Shown here in pieces: positions 40,667 through 50,950 of a stretch of 64,000 bases of DNA. Origin of the DNA: Duganella lactea (GTDB lineage: Bacteria; Pseudomonadota; Gammaproteobacteria; Burkholderiales; Burkholderiaceae_D); contig NZ_WWCP01000001.1 of assembly GCF_009857505.1 (NCBI RefSeq), forward strand, positions 434,001 to 498,000, in the 5' to 3' direction. The translations under genes and the position numbers were made by a program. Below the pieces are notes generated by a model. That model had not been told where the DNA came from, did not search any database, and saw only the letters and a program-made list of their open reading frames with translations. How positions within the stretch are numbered: the first letter of the stretch is position 1; the number at the start of each line of letters is the position of its first letter.

Positions 40667-41919
40667 ACAACAAACTGACGCAATTCCTCACCACGGCGGT
40701 GCTGGCGCTGGCCGGCGCCGCCGTTCACGCCGCCCCGGACCCGGCGCTGATCCAGCGCGGCGCGTATCTGGCGCGCGCTGGCGACTGCATCGCCTGCCAC
40801 AGCGCGGCGGGCAAGCCGGCCTTTGCCGGCGGCCTGGCGATCGATAGCGGTCACGGCATCATCTACTCGACCAACATCACGCCGGACAAGCAGAAGGGCA
40901 TCGGCGGCTACACCGAGCAGCAGTTCTCGGACGCCGTGCGCAAAGGCGTGAAGCCGGATGGCACACACCTGTATCCGGCCATGCCGTACACCAGCTACGC
41001 CAAGGTCAGCGACGCCGACATGAAGGCGCTGTACGCCTTCTTCCAGTCGGGCGTGACGGCCTCGAACTTCACGCCGCCGGCCACCAGGATGAGCTTCCCG
41101 TTCAATCTGCGCTGGGGCATGGGCCTGTGGAACTACTTCTTCGCCGACACCAAGCCGTTCGTGGCGCAAGCCGGCTGGAGCGACAAGGTCAAGCAGGGCG
41201 CGTATCTGGTGGAAGGCCTGGGCCACTGCTCCAGCTGCCACACGCCACGCGGCTTCGCGATGAACGAAAAGGCCAGCAACAGCGGCCAGGCCAGCTTCCT
41301 CGCCGGTGGCGAACTGAACGACTGGCCGGTGCCATCGCTGCGCGGCCTGCCGCGCTGGAGCGAGGCGCAGATCGTCGACTACCTGCAGACCGGCCGCAAC
41401 CACGGTGCGGCGGTGGCGGGCGAGATGACCGCCGTGGTCGAGCACAGCACGTCGCACCTGCGTGAAGACGACCTGGGCGCCATCGCCGCCTACCTGAAGG
41501 CCTTGCCGCCGGTGCCGCCACGCGGTCCCGCCGTCAAGCCGCAGGGCCGGGACGAGACCGCGCGCAAGCTGACCGCCGCCGTCAACCTGAAGCTGGGTGA
41601 ACGGCTGTACCTGGACAACTGTTCGGCGTGCCACTTCGTGAACGGCAAGGGTGCCTCGCGCGTGTTCCCGGAGCTCGATGGCGCCACCGTGATCAACGCC
41701 GATAATCCGACCGCGCTGGTCAACGTCATCCTGCACGGCGCGCGCACGCCGTCGACCGCGAAGGCGCCGTCGATCCTGGTGATGCCGGGCTTCTCGCGCC
41801 GCTTGAGTGACGCCGAAGTGGCGACGCTGGCGACCTTCCTGCGCCAGGGCTGGACCAACACCGGCGACAGCGTCGCCGAACGCGACGTCGCCAAGATCCG
41901 CGCCAAAGCAGTCCACTAA
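40663..41919 (+). CDS. triheme cytochrome c subunit of the GMC dehydrogenase
   Basis: A 418-residue periplasmic cytochrome with a signal peptide (cleavage near VHAA) and three heme sites: CIACH (Cys42-His46), CSSCH (Cys189-His193) and CSACH (Cys320-His324). This is the layout of the cytochrome subunits of gluconate 2-dehydrogenase and alcohol dehydrogenase, which feed electrons to ubiquinone. The start ATG overlaps the flavoprotein stop (ATGA). A frame open further upstream overlaps the flavoprotein gene and is not used. Confidence 0.94.
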   Translation: MNNKLTQFLTTAVLALAGAAVHAAPDPALIQRGAYLARAGDCIACHSAAGKPAFAGGLAIDSGHGIIYSTNITPDKQKGIGGYTEQQFSDAVRKGVKPDGTHLYPAMPYTSYAKVSDADMKALYAFFQSGVTASNFTPPATRMSFPFNLRWGMGLWNYFFADTKPFVAQAGWSDKVKQGAYLVEGLGHCSSCHTPRGFAMNEKASNSGQASFLAGGELNDWPVPSLRGLPRWSEAQIVDYLQTGRNHGAAVAGEMTAVVEHSTSHLREDDLGAIAAYLKALPPVPPRGPAVKPQGRDETARKLTAAVNLKLGERLYLDNCSACHFVNGKGASRVFPELDGATVINADNPTALVNVILHGARTPSTAKAPSILVMPGFSRRLSDAEVATLATFLRQGWTNTGDSVAERDVAKIRAKAVH

Positions 41920-42090
41920 GCCTTCCCTGGGTCCCCGCGCAAGCGGCGACCCAGGTTGCGTTGGCGATTCGCCGGACGCGGCCCTCTCCTTATAACTTTT
42001 CCACCTTTGTGAAGTTGTTTTTATTCGTTTTGTTTGGTTTTAACGAATCGTATGCTGGTGTCTATCGCCACCAACGCACAAAGGTGTTCC

Positions 42091-42552
42091 ATGTCAGAAG
42101 TCCTCGATCTGCCGCAGCAACTGGCAGCCATCAAATCCCACGCTGAAGCGTCGGGCCTGCCGTATGCTGGCGGCGTGCCGCCGGCCGTCGCCTGGCAGCT
42201 GTTCTCATCCGGTCAGGCGCTGCTGGTCGATGTGCGCACCGCCGAGGAGCGCAAGTTCGTCGGCCATGTGCCGGACAGTCTGCATGTGGCCTGGGCCACC
42301 GGCACGGCGCTGACCCGTAATCCCCGTTTCGCCCGCGAACTGGAAGCCCGCATCGGCGGCAAGGACGCCGTCGCGCTGCTGTTGTGCCGCAGCGGCAAGC
42401 GCTCGGTGCTGGCGGCGGAGGCCGCCGCCAAGGCCGGCCTGACCAATGTCTTCAATGTGCTGGAGGGCTTTGAGGGCGACCTCGACCCGCTGCAGCAGCG
42501 CGGCAAGGCCGACGGCTGGCGCTTCCATGGCCTGCCTTGGGTACAGGACTGA
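42091..42552 (+). CDS. rhodanese-like sulfurtransferase, first gene of sulfur/encapsulin operon
   Basis: A 153-residue single rhodanese domain with the active-site loop CRSGKRS (catalytic Cys) and the conserved LLVDVRTAEERKFVGHVPDS. Transfers sulfane sulfur to an acceptor such as cyanide or a thiol. ATG 42091 is preferred. The serine acetyltransferase starts 6 bp after its stop, and the XRE regulator, encapsulin shell and cysteine desulfurase follow on the same strand. This places it in cysteine-derived sulfur handling, possibly loading or unloading sulfur from the compartment. Confidence 0.92.
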   Translation: MSEVLDLPQQLAAIKSHAEASGLPYAGGVPPAVAWQLFSSGQALLVDVRTAEERKFVGHVPDSLHVAWATGTALTRNPRFARELEARIGGKDAVALLLCRSGKRSVLAAEAAAKAGLTNVFNVLEGFEGDLDPLQQRGKADGWRFHGLPWVQD

Positions 42553-42558
42553 TCCGCC

Positions 42559-43478
<920 letters not shown>

Positions 43479-43482
<4 letters not shown>

Positions 43483-43736
43483 CGGCGCCGCTGGCGATCG
43501 CCCGCACGCTGGTGCAGGGCTTCGGCCTCGGCGTGCGTCAGCTGCGCGAGGCGCAGGGCTGGTCGCAGGAGCGGCTGGCCGAGTATTCCGACCTGAACCG
43601 CTCCTACATCGGCGAGATCGAGCGCGGCCTGGTGATCGCGTCGCTGGTGACGGTGGAGAAGCTGGCCACCGCGCTCCAGCTGACGCCCGCCGCGCTGCTG
43701 CTGCACGGCGAACGCCTGCGCCGGCCGCCGTCTTGA
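43479..43736 (+). CDS. XRE-family regulator within the sulfur/encapsulin operon
   Basis: An 85-residue single-domain HTH protein: LGVRQLREAQGWSQERLAEYSDLNRSYIGEIERG (about 17-50) is a clear HTH_3. Start ATG overlaps the serine acetyltransferase stop (ATGA). Position inside the operon between epsC and the shell gene suggests that it controls the operon, perhaps in response to cysteine or sulfur state. It has no sensor domain, so a partner or an autoregulatory role must be assumed. Confidence 0.88.
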
Positions 43737-43820
43737 TGGCGATAGCCTGTTGAGCCCGCGGGCGGCACGCCGCACACTGGCCGCGCCAGATTTTTTTAAC
43801 CAATCCAGATGGGAGTCATG

Positions 43821-44753
43821 ATGTCGGCAACAGTAGGTGGAACCACGGCGCTGGGCGATAACGCCGCGCGGCAATTAGCGAACGCAACCAAGACCGCGCC
43901 GCAGCTGGCGACCATCAGCCCGCGCTGGCTGACGCATCTGCTGCAATGGGTGCCGGTGGAGGCCGGCATCTATCGCCTGAACAAGGTGAAGAACCCGGAG
44001 GCGATCAAGGTCACCTGCACCGCGCGCGAGGCGGAGAACCAGTTGCCGCGCACCTATGTCGACTATGAGGAGCAGCCGCGCGAGTATTTCCTCAATGCCG
44101 TCTCGACCATTCTGGACGTGCACACCCGCGTGTCCGATCTGTACAGCAGCCCGCACGACCAGATCAAGGAACAGCTGCGCCTGACCATCGAGACCATCAA
44201 GGAAAACCAGGAATCCGAACTGATCAACAACCCCGACTACGGCCTGCTGGCGCAAGTGACCGAGGAGCAGCGCATCTTCCCGCTGACCGGCGCGCCGACC
44301 CCGGACGATCTGGACGAGCTGCTGACCAAGGTGTGGAAAGAGCCGGCCTTCTTCCTGACCCATCCGCTGGCGATCGCCGCCTTCGGTCGCGAGGCGACCC
44401 GCCGTGGCACGCCGCCGCCGACCATCAGCCCGTTCGGTTCGCAGTTCATCACCTGGCGCGGCATTCCGCTGATTCCGTCGGACAAGGTGCCTGTGGCCGA
44501 TGGCAAATCGAAGATCATCCTGCTGCGCGTGGGCGACAAGCGCCAGGGGGTGGTCGGCCTGTTCCAGCCGGGGCTGCCGGGCGAGCAGAGTCCGGGGTTG
44601 TCGGTGCGCTTCATGGGCATCAACAACCACGCGATTTCGTCCTACCTGATTTCGCTGTATTGCTCGCTGGCGGTGCTGACGCCGGACGCGCTGGCCGTGC
44701 TTGACGATGTGGAAATCGGCAAGTACCACGACTATCCAGACACCTATAAATAA
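43821..44753 (+). CDS. family 2A encapsulin nanocompartment shell protein
   Basis: A 310-residue HK97-fold shell protein that self-assembles into a hollow icosahedral compartment. It matches the SrpI-like family 2A group: N-terminal arm DNAARQLANATKTAPQ, ITPRWL-like SPRWLTHLLQWVPVEAGIYRLNKVK, central ETIKENQESELINNPDYGLL, and C-terminal SVRFMGINNHAISSYLISLYCSLAVLTPDALAVL. No cyclic-nucleotide-binding insertion, which separates 2A from 2B. I place the start at ATG 43821, five bases after a GGGAG; an ATG at 43809 gives four more residues. The dedicated cargo gene follows 8 bp after the stop. Confidence 0.93.
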   Translation: MSATVGGTTALGDNAARQLANATKTAPQLATISPRWLTHLLQWVPVEAGIYRLNKVKNPEAIKVTCTAREAENQLPRTYVDYEEQPREYFLNAVSTILDVHTRVSDLYSSPHDQIKEQLRLTIETIKENQESELINNPDYGLLAQVTEEQRIFPLTGAPTPDDLDELLTKVWKEPAFFLTHPLAIAAFGREATRRGTPPPTISPFGSQFITWRGIPLIPSDKVPVADGKSKIILLRVGDKRQGVVGLFQPGLPGEQSPGLSVRFMGINNHAISSYLISLYCSLAVLTPDALAVLDDVEIGKYHDYPDTYK

Positions 44754-44761
44754 GGCGCGCC

Positions 44762-46492
44762 GTGAGCCATCCAACTTCTTACCAGCCGGACGGCGCGCCG
44801 TTCGATCCGGTGGCGCTGGCGCGGCTGGCCAACGCGCTGTTCCAGGCGGCGCCTGGTGTGCCCGACGTGCCGGGCACGCAGGCGCCGGTCAATATCGCGC
44901 CGCCGGGGTCGCCGCTGGTCAGTCCGGCCGGACTCGGCCCGAACGTGCCCGGCACGCCGATTCCGCAAGGCCAGCTGCCGGGCGCCAACCTGCTGCCGGC
45001 CTCGCCCACGCCGGTGCTGTCGCTCGGCAATCGGGTGCCGGCGCTGGCGCCGGTGGCGCCGGCCGGCAATGGCGTGCCGGACAAGGTCTACAGCACGCTG
45101 CCGGCGTATGAGCCGCGCATCGGCGGCGCGGTGCTGGGCCTGCCCGGTGTGCCAGTATTGCCGGTCGCCGATGCGCCCTCGCGCGACGGCGCATCGCCGT
45201 TTTACTTCCTCAACGAGCGCCACGGCTATGCTGGCGCCGGCTTGCCGGGGGCGGCGTCGGTCATCGACCGTCACCCGCCGTTCGACGTGCACGCGATACG
45301 CCGCGACTTCCCGATCCTGCAAGAGCGTGTCAACGGTCGCCAACTGGTGTGGTTCGACAACGCCGCCACCACGCACAAGCCGCAATCGGTGATCGACCGC
45401 ATCAGCCACTTCTACACGCACGAAAACTCCAACATCCACCGCGCCGCGCACGAACTGGCGGCGCGCGCCACGGATGCCTACGAGGGCGCGCGTGAGCGGG
45501 TCCAGCGCTTCATCAACGCCCCTGATGTGAACGAAGTCATCTTCGTGCGCGGCACCACGGAGGCGATCAACCTGGTGGCGAAAAGCTGGGGCGCGCAACA
45601 CATCGGCGAAGGGGATGAAATCATCGTCTCGCATCTGGAGCACCACGCCAACATCGTCCCGTGGCAGCAACTGGCCACCGCCAAGGGCGCCCTGCTGCGC
45701 GTGATTCCGGTCGATGACAGCGGCCAGATCCTGCTCGACGAATACCGCCAGCTGCTCAACGCGCGCACCAAGCTGGTGGCCGTGACGCAGGTGTCGAACG
45801 CGCTGGGCACGGTTACGCCGATCAAGGAAATCGTCGCCCTCGCGCGGCGTGCCGGGGTCAGGACGCTGGTCGACGGCGCGCAATCGATCTCGCACATGCG
45901 GGTGGACGTGCAAGAGCTGGGCGCCGACTTCTTCGTCTTCTCCGGCCACAAAGTGTTTGGCCCGACCGGCATCGGCGTGGTGTGGGGCAAGCGGGAAGTG
46001 CTGGAAGACATGCCGCCATGGCAGGGCGGCGGCAACATGATTGCCGACGTCACATTTGAAAAGACGGTATTCCAGCCGATTCCCAACAAATTCGAAGCCG
46101 GCACCGGCAACATCGCCGACGCCGTCGGCCTGGGCGCGGCCATCGACTACGTCAACCGCGTGGGCATCGACAACATCGCCCGCTACGAGCACCAACTGCT
46201 GGAGTACGGCACCGAACAGTTGAAGCGCATCAACGGCGTGCGGCTGATCGGCACGGCGGCCGACAAAGCCAGCGTGATGTCCTTCGTGCTGGCCGGCCAC
46301 AGCACCGAAGAAGTGGGGCGCGCGCTGAACGACGAAGGCATCGCCGTGCGCACCGGCCACCACTGCGCGCAACCGATCCTGCGCCGCTTCGGCGTGGAAA
46401 CCACGGTCCGCCCGTCGCTGGCGTTCTACAACACCCACGACGAGATCGACCGCCTTACCACCGTCATCCGCCGCCTGGCCGGCCAGCGTTAA
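44762..46492 (+). CDS. encapsulin cargo: cysteine desulfurase with disordered loading domain
   Basis: A 576-residue PLP enzyme that takes sulfur from cysteine, packaged inside the adjacent shell. Residues 1 to about 172 are Pro/Gly/Ala/Val-rich without fold and carry short conserved patches (for example AYEPRIGGAVLGLPGVP), the cargo-loading region of family 2A systems. The SufS-like enzyme follows (174-576): PLP lysine 397 in FSGHKVFG, persulfide Cys535 in TGHHCAQP. Start is GTG 44762. With the rhodanese and serine acetyltransferase in the same operon, it should produce and store sulfur in the compartment. Confidence 0.94.
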   Translation: MSHPTSYQPDGAPFDPVALARLANALFQAAPGVPDVPGTQAPVNIAPPGSPLVSPAGLGPNVPGTPIPQGQLPGANLLPASPTPVLSLGNRVPALAPVAPAGNGVPDKVYSTLPAYEPRIGGAVLGLPGVPVLPVADAPSRDGASPFYFLNERHGYAGAGLPGAASVIDRHPPFDVHAIRRDFPILQERVNGRQLVWFDNAATTHKPQSVIDRISHFYTHENSNIHRAAHELAARATDAYEGARERVQRFINAPDVNEVIFVRGTTEAINLVAKSWGAQHIGEGDEIIVSHLEHHANIVPWQQLATAKGALLRVIPVDDSGQILLDEYRQLLNARTKLVAVTQVSNALGTVTPIKEIVALARRAGVRTLVDGAQSISHMRVDVQELGADFFVFSGHKVFGPTGIGVVWGKREVLEDMPPWQGGGNMIADVTFEKTVFQPIPNKFEAGTGNIADAVGLGAAIDYVNRVGIDNIARYEHQLLEYGTEQLKRINGVRLIGTAADKASVMSFVLAGHSTEEVGRALNDEGIAVRTGHHCAQPILRRFGVETTVRPSLAFYNTHDEIDRLTTVIRRLAGQR

Positions 46493-46502
46493 ACCCAGGG
46501 GT

Positions 46503-47060
46503 TTATTTTGGCGGGCGGGTGCGGATGGCGTTGATCTGTTTCAGTTCGCGCTCGCTGGCGTTGGCCAGCAGCGCTTGGTGCGCTTTGCCCAGCTCGATGT
46601 AGTGGGCTTGCTCCGGCGTCAGCGCCTTGCCACGCAGCGCCCAGCTGGTCAGCGCGCCGGTGGCCAGGCAGCACACCAGCACCAGGACGGTGTAGACGGC
46701 GATCCAGCCGCCGGTCTTGAATTGCAGGATGTTTAGCGACAGGCTGGTCTTGCGCGCCGCTTCGGTGGCTTGCTGCATCTGCTCCAGCATGCCGCTGACC
46801 GCCGCCTGCGTGGCGACGGTGGCGGCGGCGCTGGCTTGCGCGGCGGCGACGTCGGCGATCTGCCGCGCTTCGGCGCTGACCCGCACCGCTTCGGCGATCT
46901 TGCCGTCTATCTGGCTCAGACCGGCGTTGGCTAGCCGCACCAGCTTGTCACAGTTGGCGATCTGCCGCGTGACGTTGGCCACTTCGCCGTGGAAGCGCTC
47001 GACTTCCTTGGCGTGGGCGTCGAGCTTGTCGTTGAAGAGATCGAGTTCGGCTTGGTTCAT
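46503..47060 (-). CDS. hypothetical coiled-coil protein with one membrane helix, 185 aa
   Basis: A 185-residue protein: first 110 residues form a long alanine-rich coiled coil (SAEARQIADVAAAQASAAATVAT), then one transmembrane helix (about 118-142, WIAVYTVLVLVCCLATGALTSWAL), then a short charged tail. No family is recognised. It ends 11 bp from the encapsulin cargo gene on the other strand, so it is convergent and unrelated by operon. Possible roles include a membrane-tethered scaffold; this is only inferred from shape. Confidence 0.7.
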   Translation of the reverse strand: MNQAELDLFNDKLDAHAKEVERFHGEVANVTRQIANCDKLVRLANAGLSQIDGKIAEAVRVSAEARQIADVAAAQASAAATVATQAAVSGMLEQMQQATEAARKTSLSLNILQFKTGGWIAVYTVLVLVCCLATGALTSWALRGKALTPEQAHYIELGKAHQALLANASERELKQINAIRTRPPK

Positions 47061-47134
47061 GGCGCGGTCGGCGAGGGGAACGATGCCTCATCATACTGCG
47101 GAATGTTGCCGGTGGTACTGATATTGACCAGATT

Positions 47135-47168
47135 GACGCATCGTCCGGTTGCTAGCGGACGATGCGTC
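47135..47168 (-). terminator. 13-bp hairpin after the PAP2 phosphatase gene
   Basis: GACGCATCGTCCG (47135-47147) and CGGACGATGCGTC (47156-47168) are perfect reverse complements around an eight-base loop, 12 bp after the phosphatase stop on the minus strand. No T run follows on that strand, so it may act as a transcript-stabilising hairpin rather than a strict terminator. Confidence 0.6.
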
Positions 47169-47179
47169 GGCCATGCCGC

Positions 47180-49129
47180 TTAGCCCAGCGTGAGGCTCAG
47201 CGCGTTGCCGCTATAGTTGGCGGTCACGGTGCCGAAGCCGTCCACGGTAATGGTGCCGAACCGGCCTTTCAGGCTGCCGGCCGTGATCACGTTCAGCACG
47301 TCGCCGGCCTTCGGCTTGTAGCCGTTGGCGAACTTGATGCGCAGCGTGCCACCGGCGATGGTGGCGGTGCCGCCCACCATCAGCGTGCCCTGGCTGCCGG
47401 CGGCGGCGCCGCCAACGTCCAGTTCCAGCGTGGTGTTGCCGCTCAGCTGGGTGTACTTGCCGCTCAGCTTCAGCGCCGCTGGCGCGTTGGCCACCAGTGT
47501 GCCGCCGCTGTTGTAGACATCGCCGGCGCCGAACGCCGCCACCGAGTCGCCCTGCAGCGTGCCGGCCGTCAGCTCGGTGCCGCCGGTCCAGGTGTTGGCG
47601 CCGGTCAGCTTCAGCGTGCCCGTGCCTTGCTTGATCAGCTTGCCCGAGCCGCTGATGTCGTTGCGCCAGCGGTCGGCCGCGTTGAAGCCGCCTTTGGCCG
47701 CGTCCATGACGATGGTGACGTTGCCACTGAACGAGGCGTAGCCGTCGGCGGCGGCGAACAGGTTCAGGCGGCCCCAGCCTTCAGCGTCGTCCATCACCGG
47801 GTAGCCCGACGGCAGCGCAGTGGTTTTCAGCACCACGCGGCGTTGCCCCTGGTCCAGGTACGGCAGACGGGTTTCCAGCAGCACCTCGGCGCCCTTCGGC
47901 ACCACGGCCGGCGCGTTGGCGGCGGCGATCTGCGGGAAGCCGTAGGTGCTGCGGCGCAGGTAGTTGGCCTTGTTGGTGGCGTAGTCGGCGAAGCGGTCGT
48001 TGGCCGTGGTGCCGGACTGCGCGTAGCTGGCGAAGGTGGCGGCGGTGGTGTTGGTGGCGGCCATCAGCGTGGCGTGCGCCTGGGCCACGGCGGCGGCTTT
48101 CTTGGCCTGATTGGCCGGATCGGCGAGGTTGGCGGCGGCGCTGGCCTGGCCAAGAATGCGGCCGCTCAGCACGTCCAGCGGCGAGTGCATGCCGGCGATG
48201 ATGCGCATTTCGCCCAGCTCCAGGCCACGGCTGAGCATTTCCTGGAAGCGTTCCGGCACGGCGTAGGCCATGGCCACCGCCACGCGGGTGGCTTCGGCCG
48301 AGTGGCCGCTGGTGAAGCCGCCGTCGGTGGGCGGGGTGCTGCTCTTGGCCGGCACCAGCGCCGGCAGCAGCTGCACGCTGGTGCTCCAGCGGAATGGCCG
48401 CGCGTACTTGAAGAAGCGCTTGGATGGCTCGGTCGAGGCGTTGTTGCCGATCAGGTTGGTCAGATCGACCACGTCGCCGAAGGTCGGGTTGGCGCTGCCG
48501 CTGATGCCGGTGTTGTTGCCGCCATCGTTGTAGACCTTGGTGGTGGCGTCGGCCGCCACGCTGGTGATGGTGGTGGTCTGCTGGGTGGACGCGCGCCAGG
48601 CGGCCGTCAGCGGACCCATGCCGTCGCTGATGCTGTAGGCCTTGCCGCGGCGGTCGTCCAGGTAGGCTTGCACCGCCTGCTCCGGCGTGCGGTTGGTGGT
48701 GGCCTTGATGACGTAGTCGATATTGGCCTGGTGGATGGCGGCGTTGACCACCTTGCCGTCCGGCGTGCCGTCGCCCGGTACGCCGCTCCAGGTCGAGGGC
48801 ACCACGGCCGGGAAGCCGTCGATGGCCGGCGCGCTGACGCCGGCGTCGACGATTTCGGTCAGCGGTTTCCAGATGTTGAGGAAGCCGCCCAGCAAGCGCA
48901 CGGCGGCGTTGGTGGACAGCGTGGCGAAGTGGGCATCGCCGCGCTGGTTGGTGGCGGCGGTGTCGACGAAGGCGGTGACCGTGGGCACGGGCGCCACTTC
49001 CGCCGCGCCCTGGTCGGCCGGCGCCGCTGGGATCAGCAGCGGTTGGTCACTGTCGGAACCGCCGCAAGCGCTCAGCGCGGCGGCGATGCTCAGGGCCAGA
49101 ATCAGGGGGCGGGCGGGAAGGAGTTGCAT
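47180..49129 (-). CDS. PAP2-type acid phosphatase lipoprotein with autotransporter-type repeats
   Basis: A 649-residue lipoprotein: signal ending LSAC (Cys22). The class A acid phosphatase (PAP2) core has the three motifs KRFFKYARPFRW, TSGHSAE and RIIAGMHSPLDV, giving the vanadate-sensitive His/Arg/Lys site. After about residue 490 comes a passenger-like beta region with LTGANTWTGGTELTAGTLQ and a C-terminal GRFGTITVDGFGTV repeat, as in autotransporter-associated strand repeats. However, no beta-barrel translocator follows. ATG 49129 is chosen over an open frame from 49276. Predicted periplasmic or surface phosphatase; substrate unknown. Confidence 0.85.
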   Translation of the reverse strand: MQLLPARPLILALSIAAALSACGGSDSDQPLLIPAAPADQGAAEVAPVPTVTAFVDTAATNQRGDAHFATLSTNAAVRLLGGFLNIWKPLTEIVDAGVSAPAIDGFPAVVPSTWSGVPGDGTPDGKVVNAAIHQANIDYVIKATTNRTPEQAVQAYLDDRRGKAYSISDGMGPLTAAWRASTQQTTTITSVAADATTKVYNDGGNNTGISGSANPTFGDVVDLTNLIGNNASTEPSKRFFKYARPFRWSTSVQLLPALVPAKSSTPPTDGGFTSGHSAEATRVAVAMAYAVPERFQEMLSRGLELGEMRIIAGMHSPLDVLSGRILGQASAAANLADPANQAKKAAAVAQAHATLMAATNTTAATFASYAQSGTTANDRFADYATNKANYLRRSTYGFPQIAAANAPAVVPKGAEVLLETRLPYLDQGQRRVVLKTTALPSGYPVMDDAEGWGRLNLFAAADGYASFSGNVTIVMDAAKGGFNAADRWRNDISGSGKLIKQGTGTLKLTGANTWTGGTELTAGTLQGDSVAAFGAGDVYNSGGTLVANAPAALKLSGKYTQLSGNTTLELDVGGAAAGSQGTLMVGGTATIAGGTLRIKFANGYKPKAGDVLNVITAGSLKGRFGTITVDGFGTVTANYSGNALSLTLG

Positions 49130-49305
49130 GGTGTGGTCCGTGGGGAGTTGGAAAAAGGCCACAGGGTAACGACTGGATATGACAGGGGTGTTACTTGAGG
49201 TCGATCGGAGCGCTTTCCAGCAAATAATTTTCATGCGCAAGGGTAACGTCACCCCGCGCCCGGTGGCAAAAAGCACGGGCGGCGGCGGACTGCTACAATA
49301 GCCCG

Positions 49306-49650
49306 ATGAAAAGGCTACTGCTCATCCTGCTGCTGACCATTTTGCCGATCCAGTATTCCTGGTCGATGGCGGCCGTGTATTGTCAGCATGAGTCGAGCAA
49401 GGTCACGCACTTCGGCCACCATGGTCACGCGCATCAGGCGCAAGCCGGGGATGACGACGCCGGCAAGAGCAAGCTGGCCAAGCATGGCGACTGCGAGGTA
49501 TGCCATCACGCGGTGCAGGCTTCCGTGCCGGCCGCCGGGGCCTTGCTGACGGTGGCGCCGGCCGCCGCGTTTGCGCCACCCGGCGCGCTGCAATACCACT
49601 CCTATATCGCCGACGGGCCGCCACGGCCCAACTGGTTCCGCCGCGCCTGA
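49306..49650 (+). CDS. czcI: CzcI-like periplasmic metal-resistance protein
   Basis: A 114-residue exported protein with signal peptide and a metal-binding histidine/cysteine region (CQHESS, FGHHGHAHQ, GDCEVCHHAVQ). It matches the small CzcI regulator/binder found ahead of czcCBA in cobalt-zinc-cadmium operons, where it fine-tunes expression. The czcC gene starts 79 bp on. Function is taken from the family and operon position. Confidence 0.8.
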   Translation: MKRLLLILLLTILPIQYSWSMAAVYCQHESSKVTHFGHHGHAHQAQAGDDDAGKSKLAKHGDCEVCHHAVQASVPAAGALLTVAPAAAFAPPGALQYHSYIADGPPRPNWFRRA

Positions 49651-49729
49651 CGCGGCGAGGCCTGATTCTATTTCCCTTTCACGTCTCGTCGAATTCCCTT
49701 CCTGTTAATCGGAGTAATCGGAGAATTCG

Positions 49730-50950
49730 ATGTACAAATTGTTATTGCCGCTATGGTTAGCGGCTTGGCCGGCGTGCGCGCTGGCCGAAGTTGAGCCGTC
49801 CGTGCCTTTGACGCTGCCCGCGGCGCTGACGCTGGCGGATCGTTCCCATCCCGAGCTGGCGGCGGCGCGCCATGATCTGCTGGCCGAGGACGGCATGGTG
49901 CGGCAGGCCGGCTTGCTGCCCAACCCCTCGCTCACCATGGAGCGCGTCGATACGCGGCGCGATACCAGGGAGACCACGATTCAATTGAGTCAGCCGCTGG
50001 AGCTGGGCGGCAAGCGCGCGGCGAGGGTGCAGGCGGCGCAGCGCGGGCGCGAGGGCGTGGCGGCGGCGCTGGTGCAGCGTCGGGCCGAGGTGCGGGCGGA
50101 GACCGCCGCCGCTTGGTTTGCGGTGCTGGCGGCGCAGGAGCAGTTGCGCTTGGCGCGGCAGGCGTCCGAGCTGGCGTTGCGCGCGGCCACGGCGACCGGG
50201 CGGCGCGTGGTGGCGGGCAAGGTGTCGCCGGTGGAGGAGACGCGTGCGCGGGTGGCGGCATCCACGGTGAAGCTGGAGCTGATCAAGGCGCACGGCACGC
50301 TGCTGACGACGCGCGCGAAGCTGGCGTCGTTGTGGGGCAATCCGTCGCCGCGCTTTGAGCAGGTGTCCGGCGAGATCGGCGTGCTGCCCGAGTTGCCGTC
50401 GCTGGCGGCGCAGCGCGCCTTGCTGGCGCAGGCGCCGGCGGTGCAGGTGGCGCGCGCGGAGCTGGAGCATCGTCAGGCGCTGGCCAAGGTGGAACTGTCG
50501 CGTCGCATGCCGGATGTGGCGCTCAATATCGGCAGCAAGCGCTCGGAGGAACTGGGACGGTCGCAGGCGGTGTTTGGGCTGTCGGTGCCGCTGCCGCTGT
50601 TTGACCGCAATCAAGGCGCGGTGCTGGCGACGGCGCGGCAGGTCGACAAGGCACGCGACGGGCTAACGGCGGCGTCGGCGCGGCTGGAGGCGGAACTGGT
50701 GACGGCGCGCGAGGAATACGCGGCGGCGCGGGCCCAGGCCCTGGCGTTGCAGGACGAGATTCTGCCGGGCGCGCAGAGCGCCTATGATGCGGCCAGCACC
50801 GGTTTCGAGTACGGCAAGTTCGGCTTCCTCGATGTGCTGGACGCGCAGCGCACGCTGTTGCAGGCACAGTCCCACTATCTCACCACGCTGGCCGATGCGC
50901 ACCGCGCGCAGGCCGCCATCTCCCGCATTCTCGGAGCAGAACATGAATAA
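49730..50950 (+). CDS. czcC: CzcC-type outer membrane factor (TolC family)
   Basis: A 406-residue TolC-family channel with signal peptide (cleavage near CALA19), outer-membrane beta part and long coiled-coil helices that form the periplasmic tunnel. LPAALTLADRSHPELAAARHD and NPSLTMERVDTR are typical CzcC/CusC patterns. It exports metal ions across the outer membrane together with CzcB and CzcA. Its stop overlaps the czcB start region by 8 bp. Confidence 0.9.
   Translation: MYKLLLPLWLAAWPACALAEVEPSVPLTLPAALTLADRSHPELAAARHDLLAEDGMVRQAGLLPNPSLTMERVDTRRDTRETTIQLSQPLELGGKRAARVQAAQRGREGVAAALVQRRAEVRAETAAAWFAVLAAQEQLRLARQASELALRAATATGRRVVAGKVSPVEETRARVAASTVKLELIKAHGTLLTTRAKLASLWGNPSPRFEQVSGEIGVLPELPSLAAQRALLAQAPAVQVARAELEHRQALAKVELSRRMPDVALNIGSKRSEELGRSQAVFGLSVPLPLFDRNQGAVLATARQVDKARDGLTAASARLEAELVTAREEYAAARAQALALQDEILPGAQSAYDAASTGFEYGKFGFLDVLDAQRTLLQAQSHYLTTLADAHRAQAAISRILGAEHE

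Noticed and set aside
47162-49198. 678-aa plus-strand open frame opposite the PAP2 phosphatase
   Set aside because: Glycine/alanine-rich chance frame in GC-rich sequence; the minus-strand gene has clear phosphatase motifs and a lipobox.
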